Shown: positions 24,551-33,888, counted from the stretch's first letter. The stretch: DNA of 64,000 bases from Rothia nasimurium (GCF_004569295.1 NZ_SPQC01000002.1:51035-115034); one strand, 5' to 3'. Notes: generated by a model from the letters alone, not told the origin. Translations and numbers: made by a program.

Positions 24551-27088
24551 CTAGCGGTCTGCGGCCTGAACCTTCAGCGCACGAGCCAGGGAGTCGCGTC
24601 CTTCTGCTACCTGACGCTTGAGGGCCGCGGCGTCCTCGGTCAGGCCAGCCAGGTAGGCCTCGGCCTTGTCCAGGACTTCCTGAGTGTAGAATCGGGGGAA
24701 GAGCCCGCCGATAATCTGGCTTGAAATCTCGTGGGAGCGCTCGCGCCAGACCCCCTCAATAGCCTCGAAGTAGCGGTCGATGTAGGGCTCTGAGAACTCG
24801 GGGGCACCGCGGTAGAAGCCGAGAATAGCGGAGCGCTGCACGATGTTAGAGAGCTCGCCGGTCTCCACCACAGCCCGCCAGGTCTCAGCCTTGGCCTCAG
24901 CGGTGGGGATAGCAGCCTTGGCGGTAGCAGCTGCCTGCTGGCCGTTTGAGGTGTTGTCCTCAGCCAGGGCAGCGTCAATCTCTGCTGCGGTAACGCGTCC
25001 GCCCGCAGCCAGAGATCCCAGCAGGTTCCAGCGCAGGTCGGTATCAATCTCCAGACCTTCTAGAACGGTAGTACCATCGAGCAGAGCAGCTACAGCATCG
25101 AGCTGGTCTGACGTGTGTGCCAGACGGGCGAAGGTACCGACCAACTGGAACTGGTTATCAGAACCGGCCTCAGCTGCCTGAGCCAGCTGCCAGATACGGT
25201 CAGCGGCCTCAGCCCGAACAGCCTCAGCATGGGCGGGGTTCAGGTAGGCACGCAGGGTGTTCTCGAGGTTGAGAAGCTGGGTGCGGACGGCGGTGGAATT
25301 AGTCTCTGCCCCGATATTACCCAGAACCAGCTCAACAAACTGGCGGGCGGGCATTTCGGCATCGCGCACGGTATCCCAGAGTGAACCCCAGACCACGCCG
25401 CGGGCAACGGACGAGTCAATGGCACCCAGGTGGGCAACGGCGGTAGCACGAGACCGCTCATCCAGGCGAATCTTGGCGTAGGCCAAATCTTCGTCGTTCA
25501 CCAGAATCAAATCGGGGCGCTTGGCACCAACGGCCAGGGGAACCTCGGTAACTTCGCCATCCACATCGATTTCTAGGCGGTCGGTGCGGGTGAGCACCTC
25601 CCCGTCGAGATTGTAGAAACCAATGACCAGACGGTGGGGGCGCAAGGTCTCAAAGCCCTCAGCGTAGGTCTGGCGCAGGGCCAGGCGGGTAATGGTGCCG
25701 TCCTCTGCCTCTTCGACCTCGGTGGTCAGGGTGTTGACCCCGGCGGTCTCCAGCCAGAGCTTTGACCAGGCGCGCACGTCGCGTCCGCTGGTCGCCTCCA
25801 GCTCATCGAGCAGGTCATCGAGCACGGTGTTGCCGTAGGCATGCTTCTCGAAGTAGACCTTGAGGGCGGCCATAAAGTTATCCTGCCCTACCCAAGCCAC
25901 CAGCTGACGCAGCACAGAGGCGCCCTTAGCGTAGGTGATGCCGTCGAAGTTGACCTGAACATCTTGCAGGTCACGGATCGGGGCAACAATGGGGTGGGTA
26001 GAGGAGAGCTGATCCTGGTTGTAGGCCCAGGTCTTCTCCGAGGCCGAGAAAGTAGCCCAGGCCTCAGGCGCAAAGCGGGTGTTCTCAGCAGCTGCCAGAG
26101 TCGACATAAACTCAGCGAAAGACTCATTGAGCCACAGGTCGTTCCACCACTTCATAGTCACCAGGTCACCAAACCACATGTGGGCCAGCTCGTGCAAAAT
26201 GGTGATAGCGCGCCGCTCAACAATCGCTTCGGTCACCTTAGACCGGAAAATGTAGTTCTCCAAGAAGGTCACAGCACCGGCATTCTCCATAGCACCGGCG
26301 TTAAACTCGGGCACAAAGAGCTGGTCGTACTTCTCAAAGGGGTAGGGGGTTGAGAACTGCTCTTCAAAGAACTCAAAACCCTGGCGGGTGATATGGAAGA
26401 CCTCATCGGCATCCAGGTACTCCATCAAGGACTGACGAGCGTAGCAACCCAGCTTCACCTCGCGGCCCTCGCTATTGGTGAGTGAGGAGTGCACGCTAGC
26501 GTAGGGGCCGGCAATAATTGCGGTGATGTAGGACGAGATACGCGGGGTAGGCGCAAAAGTCCTCTTCTTGCCGTCCGCCACCTCTTCAACAGAAGTCTCA
26601 GGCTGATTAGACACCACTACCCAGTGGGCAGGGGCAGTCACAATAAACTCAAATTCAGCCTTCAAATCAGGCTGCTCAAAAACCGGGTAAACACGGCGGG
26701 AATCAGGAACCTCAAACTGCGAGTAGAGGTAAACCTCGCCGTCCACCGGGTCCACAAAGCGGTGCAAACCCTCACCGGTATTGGTGTAGAGCATATCGGC
26801 ATCAATCACCAGCTCATTGCTCTCAGCCAACGCCGGCAGGGCAATACGCACACCGTCAGCAGCGGTCACCGGCACCGACTCACCATTGAGTTCAATACTG
26901 TGCACCGTATCGGTAATCGCATCGATAAAGGTTTCACTTCCGGCAACCGCATCAAAACGCACCACCGTACGAGAACCAAAGACCCGCTCACCGCGCGTTA
27001 AATCAAGCTCAACCGTGTACGAATGCACACGCTGAACCACAGATGCTCTCTTCTCAGCTTCGGCACGGGTCAAATTCATTCCAGGCAT
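24551..27088 (-). CDS. pepN: Aminopeptidase N (M1 zinc metallopeptidase)
   Basis: Removes N-terminal residues from peptides in the cytoplasm. 845 residues. Motifs: substrate-binding GAMENAGAVTF, zinc site HELAHMWFGDLVT plus NESFAEF 19 residues on (HExxH-x18-E), and a Tyr-containing segment downstream; an N-terminal beta-sandwich and long helical ERAP1-like C-terminal half follow the usual actinobacterial layout. AAGGA stands 5-6 bases before ATG 27088. It is divergent from rpiB across about 210 bases. Confidence 0.97.
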   Translation of the reverse strand: MPGMNLTRAEAEKRASVVQRVHSYTVELDLTRGERVFGSRTVVRFDAVAGSETFIDAITDTVHSIELNGESVPVTAADGVRIALPALAESNELVIDADMLYTNTGEGLHRFVDPVDGEVYLYSQFEVPDSRRVYPVFEQPDLKAEFEFIVTAPAHWVVVSNQPETSVEEVADGKKRTFAPTPRISSYITAIIAGPYASVHSSLTNSEGREVKLGCYARQSLMEYLDADEVFHITRQGFEFFEEQFSTPYPFEKYDQLFVPEFNAGAMENAGAVTFLENYIFRSKVTEAIVERRAITILHELAHMWFGDLVTMKWWNDLWLNESFAEFMSTLAAAENTRFAPEAWATFSASEKTWAYNQDQLSSTHPIVAPIRDLQDVQVNFDGITYAKGASVLRQLVAWVGQDNFMAALKVYFEKHAYGNTVLDDLLDELEATSGRDVRAWSKLWLETAGVNTLTTEVEEAEDGTITRLALRQTYAEGFETLRPHRLVIGFYNLDGEVLTRTDRLEIDVDGEVTEVPLAVGAKRPDLILVNDEDLAYAKIRLDERSRATAVAHLGAIDSSVARGVVWGSLWDTVRDAEMPARQFVELVLGNIGAETNSTAVRTQLLNLENTLRAYLNPAHAEAVRAEAADRIWQLAQAAEAGSDNQFQLVGTFARLAHTSDQLDAVAALLDGTTVLEGLEIDTDLRWNLLGSLAAGGRVTAAEIDAALAEDNTSNGQQAAATAKAAIPTAEAKAETWRAVVETGELSNIVQRSAILGFYRGAPEFSEPYIDRYFEAIEGVWRERSHEISSQIIGGLFPRFYTQEVLDKAEAYLAGLTEDAAALKRQVAEGRDSLARALKVQAADR

Positions 27089-27301
27089 GAGGAATCCTTG
27101 TCAATCAAATCTGAAGTTAGAGGCCTGCCCATCTGCAAACCACAGAAAACAAGCCACGGGGGAGCTGCACGTGACCTACAATCGTATATAGGGCAATACA
27201 CAGCACATACCTTCCCAATTCTATGTGCTTGCCAGTGATTCACATAACTAAATTTCAGTGCGGTCAACCGGCCCCCACCCACCACGACCAAAGGAGACAC
27301 C

Positions 27302-27799
27302 GTGCGTGTACACATCGCAACCGACCACGCAGGCCTAGAACTTAGCCACTACCTCATCGAAGCACTCACCGAGGCCGGCTACGAGATGGTCGACCACGGA
27401 CCCGCTGAATACGATGCCCTCGACGACTACCCCAGCTTCTGCATCAACGCGGCGCTCGCCGTCCGCGCAGACCGCGCAGCGGGACTTGACTCCCTGGGTA
27501 TTGTGCTGGGTGGCTCCGGCAACGGCGAGCAGATGGCTGCTAATAAGGTTGAAGGCATCCGTGCTGCTTTGGCATGGAACCACGACACCGCAGCCCTGGC
27601 CCGCGAACACAACAACGCCCAGGTCGTTGCAGTGGGCGGACGCCAGCATACCAAGGAAGAAGCCCTCGAGATCATCAAGGTCTTCCTCACCACCGAGTGG
27701 ACCAATGAAGAGCGCCACGCCCGCCGCATCGGTCAGATGGCCGAATACGAGCAGGCCGGCGCCATCGCCGGCAAGCAGATCGACAGCTACGAGAACTAA
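27302..27799 (+). CDS. rpiB: Ribose-5-phosphate isomerase B
   Basis: Interconverts ribose 5-phosphate and ribulose 5-phosphate, downstream of gnd in the pathway. 165 residues from GTG 27302 with AAAGGAGA before it. IATDHAGLELS is the N-terminal motif; GGSGNGEQMAANKV carries Glu where E. coli RpiB has Cys, the mycobacterial type in which Glu is the catalytic base. Its stop overlaps the next start (TAATG), so rpiB and nei are translated together. Confidence 0.95.
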   Translation: MRVHIATDHAGLELSHYLIEALTEAGYEMVDHGPAEYDALDDYPSFCINAALAVRADRAAGLDSLGIVLGGSGNGEQMAANKVEGIRAALAWNHDTAALAREHNNAQVVAVGGRQHTKEEALEIIKVFLTTEWTNEERHARRIGQMAEYEQAGAIAGKQIDSYEN

Positions 27800-28677
27800 T
27801 GCCAGAAGGGCACTCAATCCACCGCCTGGCCCGCCAGCTCACCGACGTTTTTGCCGGTGCCCAGCTGGCGGTCACCAGCCCCCAGGGAAGATTTGCGGAC
27901 GGCGCCGCCCTGCTCGACGGTCATACCTTCGGCTCGGCTTTCGCCCACGGCAAGCACCTCTTCGCCCGCTTCTCCAACGAGCTCTACCTCAACGTCCACC
28001 TGGGAATCTACGGGGCCTTCACCTTCGGCGGTGACGAGCACTTTACAGGGGCCTCCTCGATTGGTGCTCCCCGCAAAATTGGTGAGCAAGAGGACCACCG
28101 GGCCGAACTCTCCGCCGAACCTCCTGCACCCCGGCCGACCACCCGCGTCCGCCTGGTCTCAGAGCACGGCTGGGCAGACTTGGTGGGCCCCACCATCTGC
28201 CGAACCCTCACCCCCGAGGAAGTGGGGGAAGTGCGTGCCAAGCTGGGCCCCGACCCCCTGAACCAGGACGCCGACCCGGCCGCCTTCTACGCTGCGGCAG
28301 CCAAGACCAGTCGGCCTATCGGTGTAGTTCTTATGGACCAGAAGGCCATCTCGGGGGTAGGAAACATCTTCCGGGCAGAATCCCTTTACCGCACCGGCAT
28401 CGATCCCTTTACTCCGGCTAAAGAATGCAGCCGCCAGCAGCTTGAAGCCCTCTGGAACGATAATAAGCACCTGCTGGAAATTGGCGTGCGTGTAGGTCGC
28501 ATCATCACCACTGATCCCGCCGACAGGCCCGGTGTCCCGGAAACCGAGGCCTGGCCTGATCACGCTAACTACGTGTACCACCGCCAGGGCCAGACCTGCC
28601 CCCGCTGTGGGGCAACTATTGCGCTGGAAGAAGTGACCGGCCGTAAGCTCTACTGGTGCCCGGGCTGCCAGCACTAG
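27799..28677 (+). CDS. nei: Fpg/Nei family DNA glycosylase
   Basis: Base-excision repair enzyme for oxidised bases, with AP-lyase activity. 292 residues beginning MPEGHSIHRLARQL: after Met removal Pro is the nucleophile and Glu the partner; PEGH is the Nei (endonuclease VIII) style of actinobacteria. The helix-two-turn-helix region lies at QKAISGVGNIFRAESLYRTG, and the C-terminal zinc finger is CPRCGATIALEEVTGRKLYWCPGC, here CxxC-16-CxxC (given in part). Overlaps rpiB by one base and ends at a strong hairpin. Confidence 0.94.
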   Translation: MPEGHSIHRLARQLTDVFAGAQLAVTSPQGRFADGAALLDGHTFGSAFAHGKHLFARFSNELYLNVHLGIYGAFTFGGDEHFTGASSIGAPRKIGEQEDHRAELSAEPPAPRPTTRVRLVSEHGWADLVGPTICRTLTPEEVGEVRAKLGPDPLNQDADPAAFYAAAAKTSRPIGVVLMDQKAISGVGNIFRAESLYRTGIDPFTPAKECSRQQLEALWNDNKHLLEIGVRVGRIITTDPADRPGVPETEAWPDHANYVYHRQGQTCPRCGATIALEEVTGRKLYWCPGCQH

Positions 28678-28709
28678 GTAACTAGCCTAGCTGTAGGCTC
28701 AGACGAGAA

Positions 28710-28745
28710 AAGTAGGGCCCCGGTTGTATCACCGGGGCCCTACTT
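28710..28745. terminator. Terminator between nei and the lipoprotein gene
   Basis: 15-bp perfect stem AAGTAGGGCCCCGGT / ACCGGGGCCCTACTT with loop TGTATC, between convergent genes. Confidence 0.8.
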
Positions 28746-28756
28746 GTGTCTAGGTT

Positions 28757-29461
28757 TTAGCGGTCTGCCAGGTCAGAGAGGTTAAAGCCTGTGGTGCCGT
28801 CGTTGCACTGTACGCTCACCGGGCCGGTGGTTGTGCAGGTCATGCCCATCCAGCTGATGGACTGCCCCTCGGGCAGCACCGTGTTGGTCTTGAACCAGTC
28901 GTGGGTGGCAGCTCGGCCGCGGGCCTGAACCGTGCGGGGCTGGGTATCGCCAGGGCCCATCGACACCGACTGTAGGACCCAGTTCTTTGAGTCATCGGTC
29001 ATGCAAAATACCCCGTAGGTCTGCATCAGGCAGGCTACCTGGGGGTCAGGAGTCTGGAAGACGACAGAGGGCTGGTCTGCCGCCGCAAAGTTGTAGGCTG
29101 CAAGGTCAGCCACCGGGGTGCCCGTTACAAGATCGGTGGTTACCAGAGAAACCGGGTCGATGGTAAAGCCATCGTTGACCGGGGGAGTCAGGGCCGTGGC
29201 GCTAGGGGACGGTACCGCGATCTCAACCGCAGAGGGTGCTGCGCTGGCTGTTTCTGTTGTGGGCTCCGCGGTGGGGCTGGGGCTAGCGCTGGCCGATGGG
29301 CTCGGGGGCGCACTGCTTGAGACGCTTACCTCTGTTTCTGCGGGCATACTGGTGGTTGAGGTGGCGGTCTGGCTGCTCCCGCAGCCTGTCAGTATCAGGA
29401 TGCCGGTAGCAAGCAGGGCGTAGGCCGGGGCGAAACGAGCGGGGGTGGGTGCTAAAGCCAT
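28757..29461 (-). CDS. Cell-surface lipoprotein with Ser/Pro/Thr linker
   Basis: 234 residues. A signal peptide ends in the lipobox ILTGCGSS, so Cys about 26 is lipid-anchored on the outer face of the membrane. Residues 27-90 are a low-complexity Ser/Pro/Thr/Ala linker (PPSPSASASPSPTAEPT), followed by a compact domain of about 140 residues with four Cys (VACLMQTYGVFCM, GMTCTTTGPVSVQCN) that may form two disulfides. No known family. A degraded relative lies just upstream (29585-29849). A surface-exposed role is inferred from the anchor and spacer only. Confidence 0.75.
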   Translation of the reverse strand: MALAPTPARFAPAYALLATGILILTGCGSSQTATSTTSMPAETEVSVSSSAPPSPSASASPSPTAEPTTETASAAPSAVEIAVPSPSATALTPPVNDGFTIDPVSLVTTDLVTGTPVADLAAYNFAAADQPSVVFQTPDPQVACLMQTYGVFCMTDDSKNWVLQSVSMGPGDTQPRTVQARGRAATHDWFKTNTVLPEGQSISWMGMTCTTTGPVSVQCNDGTTGFNLSDLADR

Positions 29462-29584
29462 GGGGGAGTCAATCTCGTGGTTGAAAGGTGTGGGTGTCTA
29501 CTCCCCATCCTAGGGGAAAGACACCCGCTGGCCCACCCCGGTAAGCATACCCTGGGTGAAATCTGACTGAGCTGAGATGGGGCC

Positions 29585-29849
29585 TTAGCCACTGAGGTCC
29601 TTGATAGAGTTGCTCAGCACAAACCAAAGCCGATGCGCCGCCAGTCTGGTAGGGGGCGAGGTCTGTGATGAGGGTGGTTGCTCCGCTGTTAACCGGCGGG
29701 TTGATGGCCTGTACCGGGGTTTCGGTGGGAGCAGGGGCCACTGGCTGGGAAGTAGGTGCCTCAGCGGCTGAAGGTACCGGTACCGCGGTGGTTCGGGCGA
29801 CTGATTCGGGCGAGCTTGAAGGTACTGGGGCCGCTTTGACGGTGGGGTG
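29585..29849 (-). pseudogene. Degraded relative of the neighbouring lipoprotein
   Basis: Minus-strand translation gives a Pro/Ser/Thr linker (PTVKAAPVPSSSPESVAR, then VPVPSAAEAPTSQPVAPAP) and NPPVNSGATTLITDLAPY, resembling TPPVNDGFTIDPVSLVTTDL of the intact lipoprotein. The frame then shifts to one ending SNSIKDLSG and stop, like NLSDLADR. No signal peptide or start is found, and the middle domain with the Cys residues is missing. Confidence 0.5.
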
Positions 29850-29921
29850 TTCCTTTAATGAAAGGGGCCAACGTATATGCTGGTGAAGAGTTAAACGCCA
29901 TTATGACATCGAAGGGCTGCT

Positions 29922-30671
29922 ATGCGCGATACCGGATACTTGCTGGGGCAGGCCAACCTGGTGCTCTTCGACCTAGACGGCACCCTGCTCGATAGCGATA
30001 CAGCAACCGCAGTGGGTTTTAACCGGGCTGTTCGGGAGTTTGGTTTTGAGGGAGAAATCGACGACAGCCAGAGCTACTTCCAGGCCTGGGCCGATATTCA
30101 GCGTGAGGATTTTCAGCGCTATTTGGCCGGTGAGCAGGTCTTTGACGAAAATCGCTTGTTTCGCACGTCGAGTCTCTTGCACCTGATGACGGGGGAGCAG
30201 CAGAGCGCTGACCGGGCTCAGAAGTTTTTGGCGACCCTACAGGAGGAAACCCGTAAGGCTTGGGCTCCTTTTGCTGAGGTTGATCGGTTTTTTGAGGAGC
30301 TCGGCCACCGGTTTGGGCATCTGCAGGTGGCGGTGCTTTCTAACGGGTCCCAGCTGACTGAGCAGAAGAAGCTCGATGCTATCGGCTTGCACGATATGCC
30401 CCTGTTTTCTTCGGAGAGGGTAGGCATGAGCAAGCCCAATCCCTATATTTTCCGGTTTGTTTGTGCCCAGTTAGAGGTGGACCCGGCTTTTGCTGTGCAT
30501 GTGGGCGATAACTATATTGCGGACGTTGCCGCCCCGGCTCGGGCGGGTCTGCAGGCTGCCTGGGTTAACCGGCACCGCCGCGGTCAGAAGGTGGCGAGGG
30601 GGAGCGTGAAGGTGCGCGACCTGGTGGAGCTGTTGGATGCACCTGCCCCTGTTGCTCGCCGGTTTTTCTAG
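29922..30671 (+). CDS. HAD-family hydrolase (YjjG-like phosphatase)
   Basis: 249 residues. Motif I is LFDLDGTLLDSDT with the nucleophile Asp; motif II is AVLSNGSQ; motif III Lys is in GMSKPNPYIF; motif IV is HVGDNYIADV. The helical cap between residues about 30 and 110 places it with YjjG-type nucleotide or house-cleaning phosphatases; the substrate cannot be told. AAGGG is 5 bases before ATG 29922. The gene is single, followed by the tRNA-Gly pair on the other strand. Confidence 0.88.
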   Translation: MRDTGYLLGQANLVLFDLDGTLLDSDTATAVGFNRAVREFGFEGEIDDSQSYFQAWADIQREDFQRYLAGEQVFDENRLFRTSSLLHLMTGEQQSADRAQKFLATLQEETRKAWAPFAEVDRFFEELGHRFGHLQVAVLSNGSQLTEQKKLDAIGLHDMPLFSSERVGMSKPNPYIFRFVCAQLEVDPAFAVHVGDNYIADVAAPARAGLQAAWVNRHRRGQKVARGSVKVRDLVELLDAPAPVARRFF

Positions 30672-30676
30672 GGAAG

Positions 30677-30704
30677 CAAAAACGGCCACTCCGAAGAGTG
30701 TCCG
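30677..30704 (-). terminator. Terminator of the tRNA-Gly pair
   Basis: On the minus strand ACGGACACTC / GAGTGGCCGT with loop TTCG, then TTTTTG. Confidence 0.85.
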
Positions 30705-30711
30705 TGAAGCG

Positions 30712-30782
30712 AGCGGCTGACGGGAATCGAACCCGTGTATCAGGCTTGGGAAGCGTGCGCTCTACCATTGAGCTACAGCCGC
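30712..30782 (-). tRNA. tRNA-Gly (anticodon CCC)
   Basis: 71 bases: acceptor GCGGCTG/CAGCCGC, D-arm AGCTCAATGGTAGAGC, anticodon loop TTCCCAA, T-arm CACGGGTTCGATTCCCGT, discriminator T. One mismatch in the anticodon stem (C29-C41). Confidence 0.93.
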
Positions 30783-30787
30783 GTGAG

Positions 30788-30858
30788 AGGGGATGACGGG
30801 AATCGAACCCGCGTAATCAGTTTGGAAGACTGAGGCTTTACCATTAAGCTACATCCCC
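30788..30858 (-). tRNA. tRNA-Gly (anticodon TCC)
   Basis: 71 bases: acceptor GGGGATG/CATCCCC, D-arm AGCTTAATGGTAAAGC, anticodon stem TCAGT/ACTGA with loop CTTCCAA, T-arm GCGGGTTCGATTCCCGT. It lies 5 bases upstream of the CCC gene, so the two are co-transcribed and give both Gly isoacceptors. Confidence 0.95.
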
Positions 30859-30974
30859 GAATGGGGTGCCCAGCGTTGTGGACGTTTTCCAGTAAACCTG
30901 GTCGAACGAGGCCTTGTCAAATCAGGGTGGCGCTGGCGTTTCTCAACACGCCCTGGGCGTAATCGGGGCGCGAG

Positions 30975-31004
30975 TTAGGTTTTGGGCGGTTGAACCGCTA
31001 AACT
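30975..31004 (+). promoter_or_regulatory. Promoter of tRNA-Pro
   Basis: TTAGGT (30975-30980), 18-base spacer, TAAACT (30999-31004); start of transcription would fall about 15 bases before the tRNA. Confidence 0.5.
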
Positions 31005-31026
31005 GGGTGGTGCCTTCCGTGCAAAT

Positions 31027-31101
31027 CGGGGTGTGGCGTAGCTTGGCTAACGCGCCTGCTTTGGGAGCAGGAGATCGCAGGTTCGAATCCTGTCACCCCG
31101 A
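31027..31101 (+). tRNA. tRNA-Pro (anticodon TGG)
   Basis: 75 bases: acceptor CGGGGTG/CACCCCG, anticodon stem CCTGC/GCAGG with loop TTTGGGA, T-arm GCAGGTTCGAATCCTGT, discriminator A. Confidence 0.96.
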
Positions 31102-31115
31102 CGTGAAATAGAACG

Positions 31116-31139
31116 ACCCGCCGGAAACGGCGGGTTTTT
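31116..31139 (+). terminator. Terminator after tRNA-Pro
   Basis: 8-bp stem ACCCGCCG / CGGCGGGT with a GAAA loop, then TTTTC. Confidence 0.9.
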
Positions 31140-31213
31140 CTATAGAACGTTATATCTAGCCCCACTCTTTTCCGGGTGGCGGTTCCAATCAAGTTATCAG
31201 GAGATCAACGGAC

Positions 31214-32512
31214 GTGAAGACTGCCGTCGAGAAGATCAACCCGACCCTCGCAAAGATTGAGGTCGAGGTTCCCTTCGCTGAGTTCAAGACCTACCTTGAC
31301 CGTACCTACAAGTCACTGGCTAACCAGATTTCGGTTCCCGGTTTCCGTAAGGGTAAGACCCCTAAGGCTCTCATCGATCAGCGTGCAGGCTTTGACTTTG
31401 TTGTTGAGAACGCTCTGAACGATGCTCTGAACAACTTCTACCAGCAGGCCCTGGTTGAGAATGAGCTGACCCCCCTGGCTCAGCCCGAGCTCGACATCGT
31501 TTCTAAGCCTGAAGAGGGCAACCGCGAAGCTGACGTGAAGCTGACCATCGAGGTCACCGTCCGCCCCGAGATTGAACTACCTGACTACTCAGGTATCAAG
31601 GTTGAGGTTGCAAGCGTAGAGGTTACCGAAGAAGACGAGCAGAAGGCTCTCGATGCCCTGCGCGGCCGCTTCGGCACCCTAAAGGCTGTTGACCGCCCCG
31701 CAGCTGACGAGGACTTCCTGACCATTAACATCGCCGCTGAGATTGATGGCGAAGAGGTTGATGCCGCTAACGACCTGTCCTACCAGGTTGGCTCCGGCAC
31801 CATGCTGGACGGTCTGGATGAGGCTGTTCTTGGCCTCTCCGCTGGTGAGGATGCCACCTTCGTCACCAAGCTTGCCGGTGGCGAGCACGCAGGTGAAGAA
31901 GCAACCGTTAAGGTTGAGGTCACCGCTGTGAAGGAGCGCGAGCTGCCCGAGGCTGACGACGACTTCGCTCAGCTGGCTTCAGAGTTCGACACCATCGCTG
32001 AACTGAAGGAAGACCTGAAGAAGCAGGCTGCTGATTCCAAGGTTGCCGAGCAGGGTGCAGAAGCACGCGACAAGGTTCTTGACGCTCTGGTTGAACTGGT
32101 TGAAATCCCCGTTCCCGAGAAGGTTATTGAAGACCAGCTGGCTCAGCACTTCAACACCCCCGGCCAGGACGATGACCACGACACCGAAGAGCACCGCGCA
32201 GAGATTCGCGAGAACACCGGGCGTGCTTTCAAGAACGAAATCATCCTCGACGCTATTGCTGAGAAGGAAGAAGTTTCTGTCGAGCAGGCTGAGCTCATTG
32301 ATTACATCATCACCATGAGCCAGCAGTACGGCATGGACCCCAACCAGTTCGCTCAGATGCTCGACGGCTCAGGCCAGTCCGGCATGATTGTTGGCGAGGT
32401 TCGCCGTTCAAAGGCTCTGGCAGCTGTTCTGGCTCAGGCTGAGGTTAAGGACGCGGACGGCAAGGCCGTTGACCTCTCATCCTTCCTGGGTGAGACCGCA
32501 GACGCCGAATAA
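31214..32512 (+). CDS. tig: Trigger factor
   Basis: Ribosome-bound chaperone and prolyl isomerase that meets nascent chains. 432 residues: N-terminal ribosome-docking domain with the signature [14 protein letters not shown] (about 42-55), an FKBP-type isomerase domain around 155-245 ([29 protein letters not shown]), and a helical substrate-binding C-terminal domain. Start is GTG 31214 with AGGAG about 11 bases upstream. It is upstream of the clp genes, as in most bacteria, but here an iron-uptake operon is inserted between tig and clpP1. A strong terminator follows. Confidence 0.97.
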   Translation: MKTAVEKINPTLAKIEVEVPFAEFKTYLDRTYKSLANQISVPGFRKGKTPKALIDQRAGFDFVVENALNDALNNFYQQALVENELTPLAQPELDIVSKPEEGNREADVKLTIEVTVRPEIELPDYSGIKVEVASVEVTEEDEQKALDALRGRFGTLKAVDRPAADEDFLTINIAAEIDGEEVDAANDLSYQVGSGTMLDGLDEAVLGLSAGEDATFVTKLAGGEHAGEEATVKVEVTAVKERELPEADDDFAQLASEFDTIAELKEDLKKQAADSKVAEQGAEARDKVLDALVELVEIPVPEKVIEDQLAQHFNTPGQDDDHDTEEHRAEIRENTGRAFKNEIILDAIAEKEEVSVEQAELIDYIITMSQQYGMDPNQFAQMLDGSGQSGMIVGEVRRSKALAAVLAQAEVKDADGKAVDLSSFLGETADAE

Positions 32513-32550
32513 GTTTTTGCCTCTTGAGGCTCTAAAACTTTTCTAGCTCA

Positions 32551-32590
32551 AGCCCCCGCAAGACCCTGATTGGGTTCTTGCGGGGGCTTT
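32551..32590 (+). terminator. Terminator after tig
   Basis: AGCCCCCGCAAGA / TCTTGCGGGGGCT with inner CCC/GGG and a short loop, then TTTG. Confidence 0.85.
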
Positions 32591-32709
32591 GTGCTGCCGC
32601 AGGTGCCGGCGTCCGCTGCCTAAAAGAGGATGACCTGGGTGATTAGAAGTCAAATACGGCAAATAAGTTAAAAAAATATTTCGTAATAGGGGTTTTGAGG
32701 TTGAAAAAG

Positions 32710-32748
32710 TAAGGTGGGGCTAACTAATCTTAGGTAAGTTAAGCCTTA
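32710..32748 (+). promoter_or_regulatory. Two tandem DtxR/IdeR-like iron boxes
   Basis: Both 19-base sites match the DtxR consensus TTAGGTTAGGCTAACCTAA at 13 of 19 positions by my alignment: TAAGGTGGGGCTAACTAAT (32710-32728) and TTAGGTAAGTTAAGCCTTA (32730-32748). They are placed 20 bases apart, 53 bases before the siderophore-binding-protein start, where iron-loaded repressor would block transcription. Confidence 0.65.
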
Positions 32749-32800
32749 TAAGATGTTGAGGCTTACCAAGTACACACCACTAACAGATATAGGAAAATCC

Positions 32801-33810
32801 GTGAAGGCCAACCGTATCTCCCTGCTCGTAGCCACCTCCGTTGTAGCACTGGCGCTCACCGCCTGTGGCGCGGGCACCACAGACGCGTCCTCTGAATCCA
32901 GCGCGTCCACCTCAGCTTCTGCCAGTCAGTCAGCTGGCACCGTTACCGTCACCGATAACTACGGTGAGGTTACCGTGACCGTTCCCCTCAGAAGGTCGCC
33001 GCAACCGATAACCGCACCTTTGAGGTTCTCGAGTCCTGGGATATCGACCTGGTTGCAGCCCCCATCCCCCTGATTCCTGCAACCGTCGAGACCTACAAGA
33101 ACGACTCGTCCATCACCGACATCGGAACCCACCGCGAGCCCAACCTTGAACTGCTCGCTGCTGAAGAGCCCGACCTGATCGTCAACGGCCAGCGCTTCTC
33201 CCAGCACTATGATGCCATCAAGGAACTGAACCCCCAGGCCGCCATTCTCGAACTTGAACCCCGTAAGGGCCAGCCCCTTGACGAAGAGCTCAAGCGCCAG
33301 GTCACCGTACTGGGTGAGGTCTTCGGCAAGCAGGCTGAAGCTGATCAGCTTATTGCAGACTTCGACGCCGCTCTAGCCCGCGCTAAGGCCGCCTACGACG
33401 GCGAATCCACCGTTATGGCCGTCAACGTCTCCGGCGGCGAAATTGGCTACATTGCCCCCTCCATCGGCCGCACCTACGGCCCCGTCTTCGACATGCTGGG
33501 CCTCAAGCCCGCCCTCGAAGTTGAAGGCTCATCTGACAACCACCAGGGCGACGATATCTCGGTTGAGGCTATCGCAGAAGCCAACCCCGACTGGCTGCTG
33601 GTTCTTGACCGCGATGCTGGCACCAGCACTGATGAAGGTTCACCCGCTGCCGCAGACGTCATCGCCGGTAGCTCAGCTCTGGCCAACGTCACCGCAATCA
33701 CCAAGAACCAGATTGCCTACGCTCCGGCTGACACCTACACCAACGAATCCATCATCACCTACACCGAGATTCTCAACGATCTTGCCGATAAGTTCGAAGT
33801 CGCCAAGTAA
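32801..33810 (+). pseudogene. Siderophore-binding lipoprotein gene with one frameshift
   Basis: Substrate-binding protein of an iron-siderophore ABC importer, similar to the catecholate/petrobactin type (YclQ/FatB/CeuA group). GTG 32801 with AGGA upstream opens MKANRISLLVATSVVAL and the lipobox LTACGAG. After VTDNYGEVTVTVP the frame breaks at CCCC (32984-32987): the rest of the protein, QKVAATDNRTFEVLESWDID onward, is in the frame reached by adding one base, and would restore VPPQKVAATDNRTFE. From there it is intact to 33810 (NDLADKFEVAK). One lost C in a C-run is the simplest reading; it could be a real mutation or an assembly error. Downstream permease and ATPase genes are intact. Confidence 0.85.
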
Positions 33811-33841
33811 GGCACCGGCTGAGACCCTATAACCGATGAAA

Positions 33842-33878
33842 AAGGAGTCATCCTGCCCTCGCGGCGGGGTGACTCCTT
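33842..33878 (+). terminator. Intercistronic hairpin between binding protein and permease genes
   Basis: AAGGAGTCA (33842-33850) and TGACTCCTT (33870-33878) with an inner CCTGCC/GGCGGG pairing, then GAGGGCTTTT running into the next start. It may reduce read-through so that more binding protein than permease is made. Confidence 0.55.
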
Positions 33879-33888
33879 GAGGGCTTTT

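Noticed and set aside
32984..32990. Programmed ribosomal frameshifting in the siderophore-binding protein
   Set aside because: No slippery heptamer, stimulating pseudoknot or internal ribosome site is evident, and the family is not known to use recoding; a lost base is simpler.
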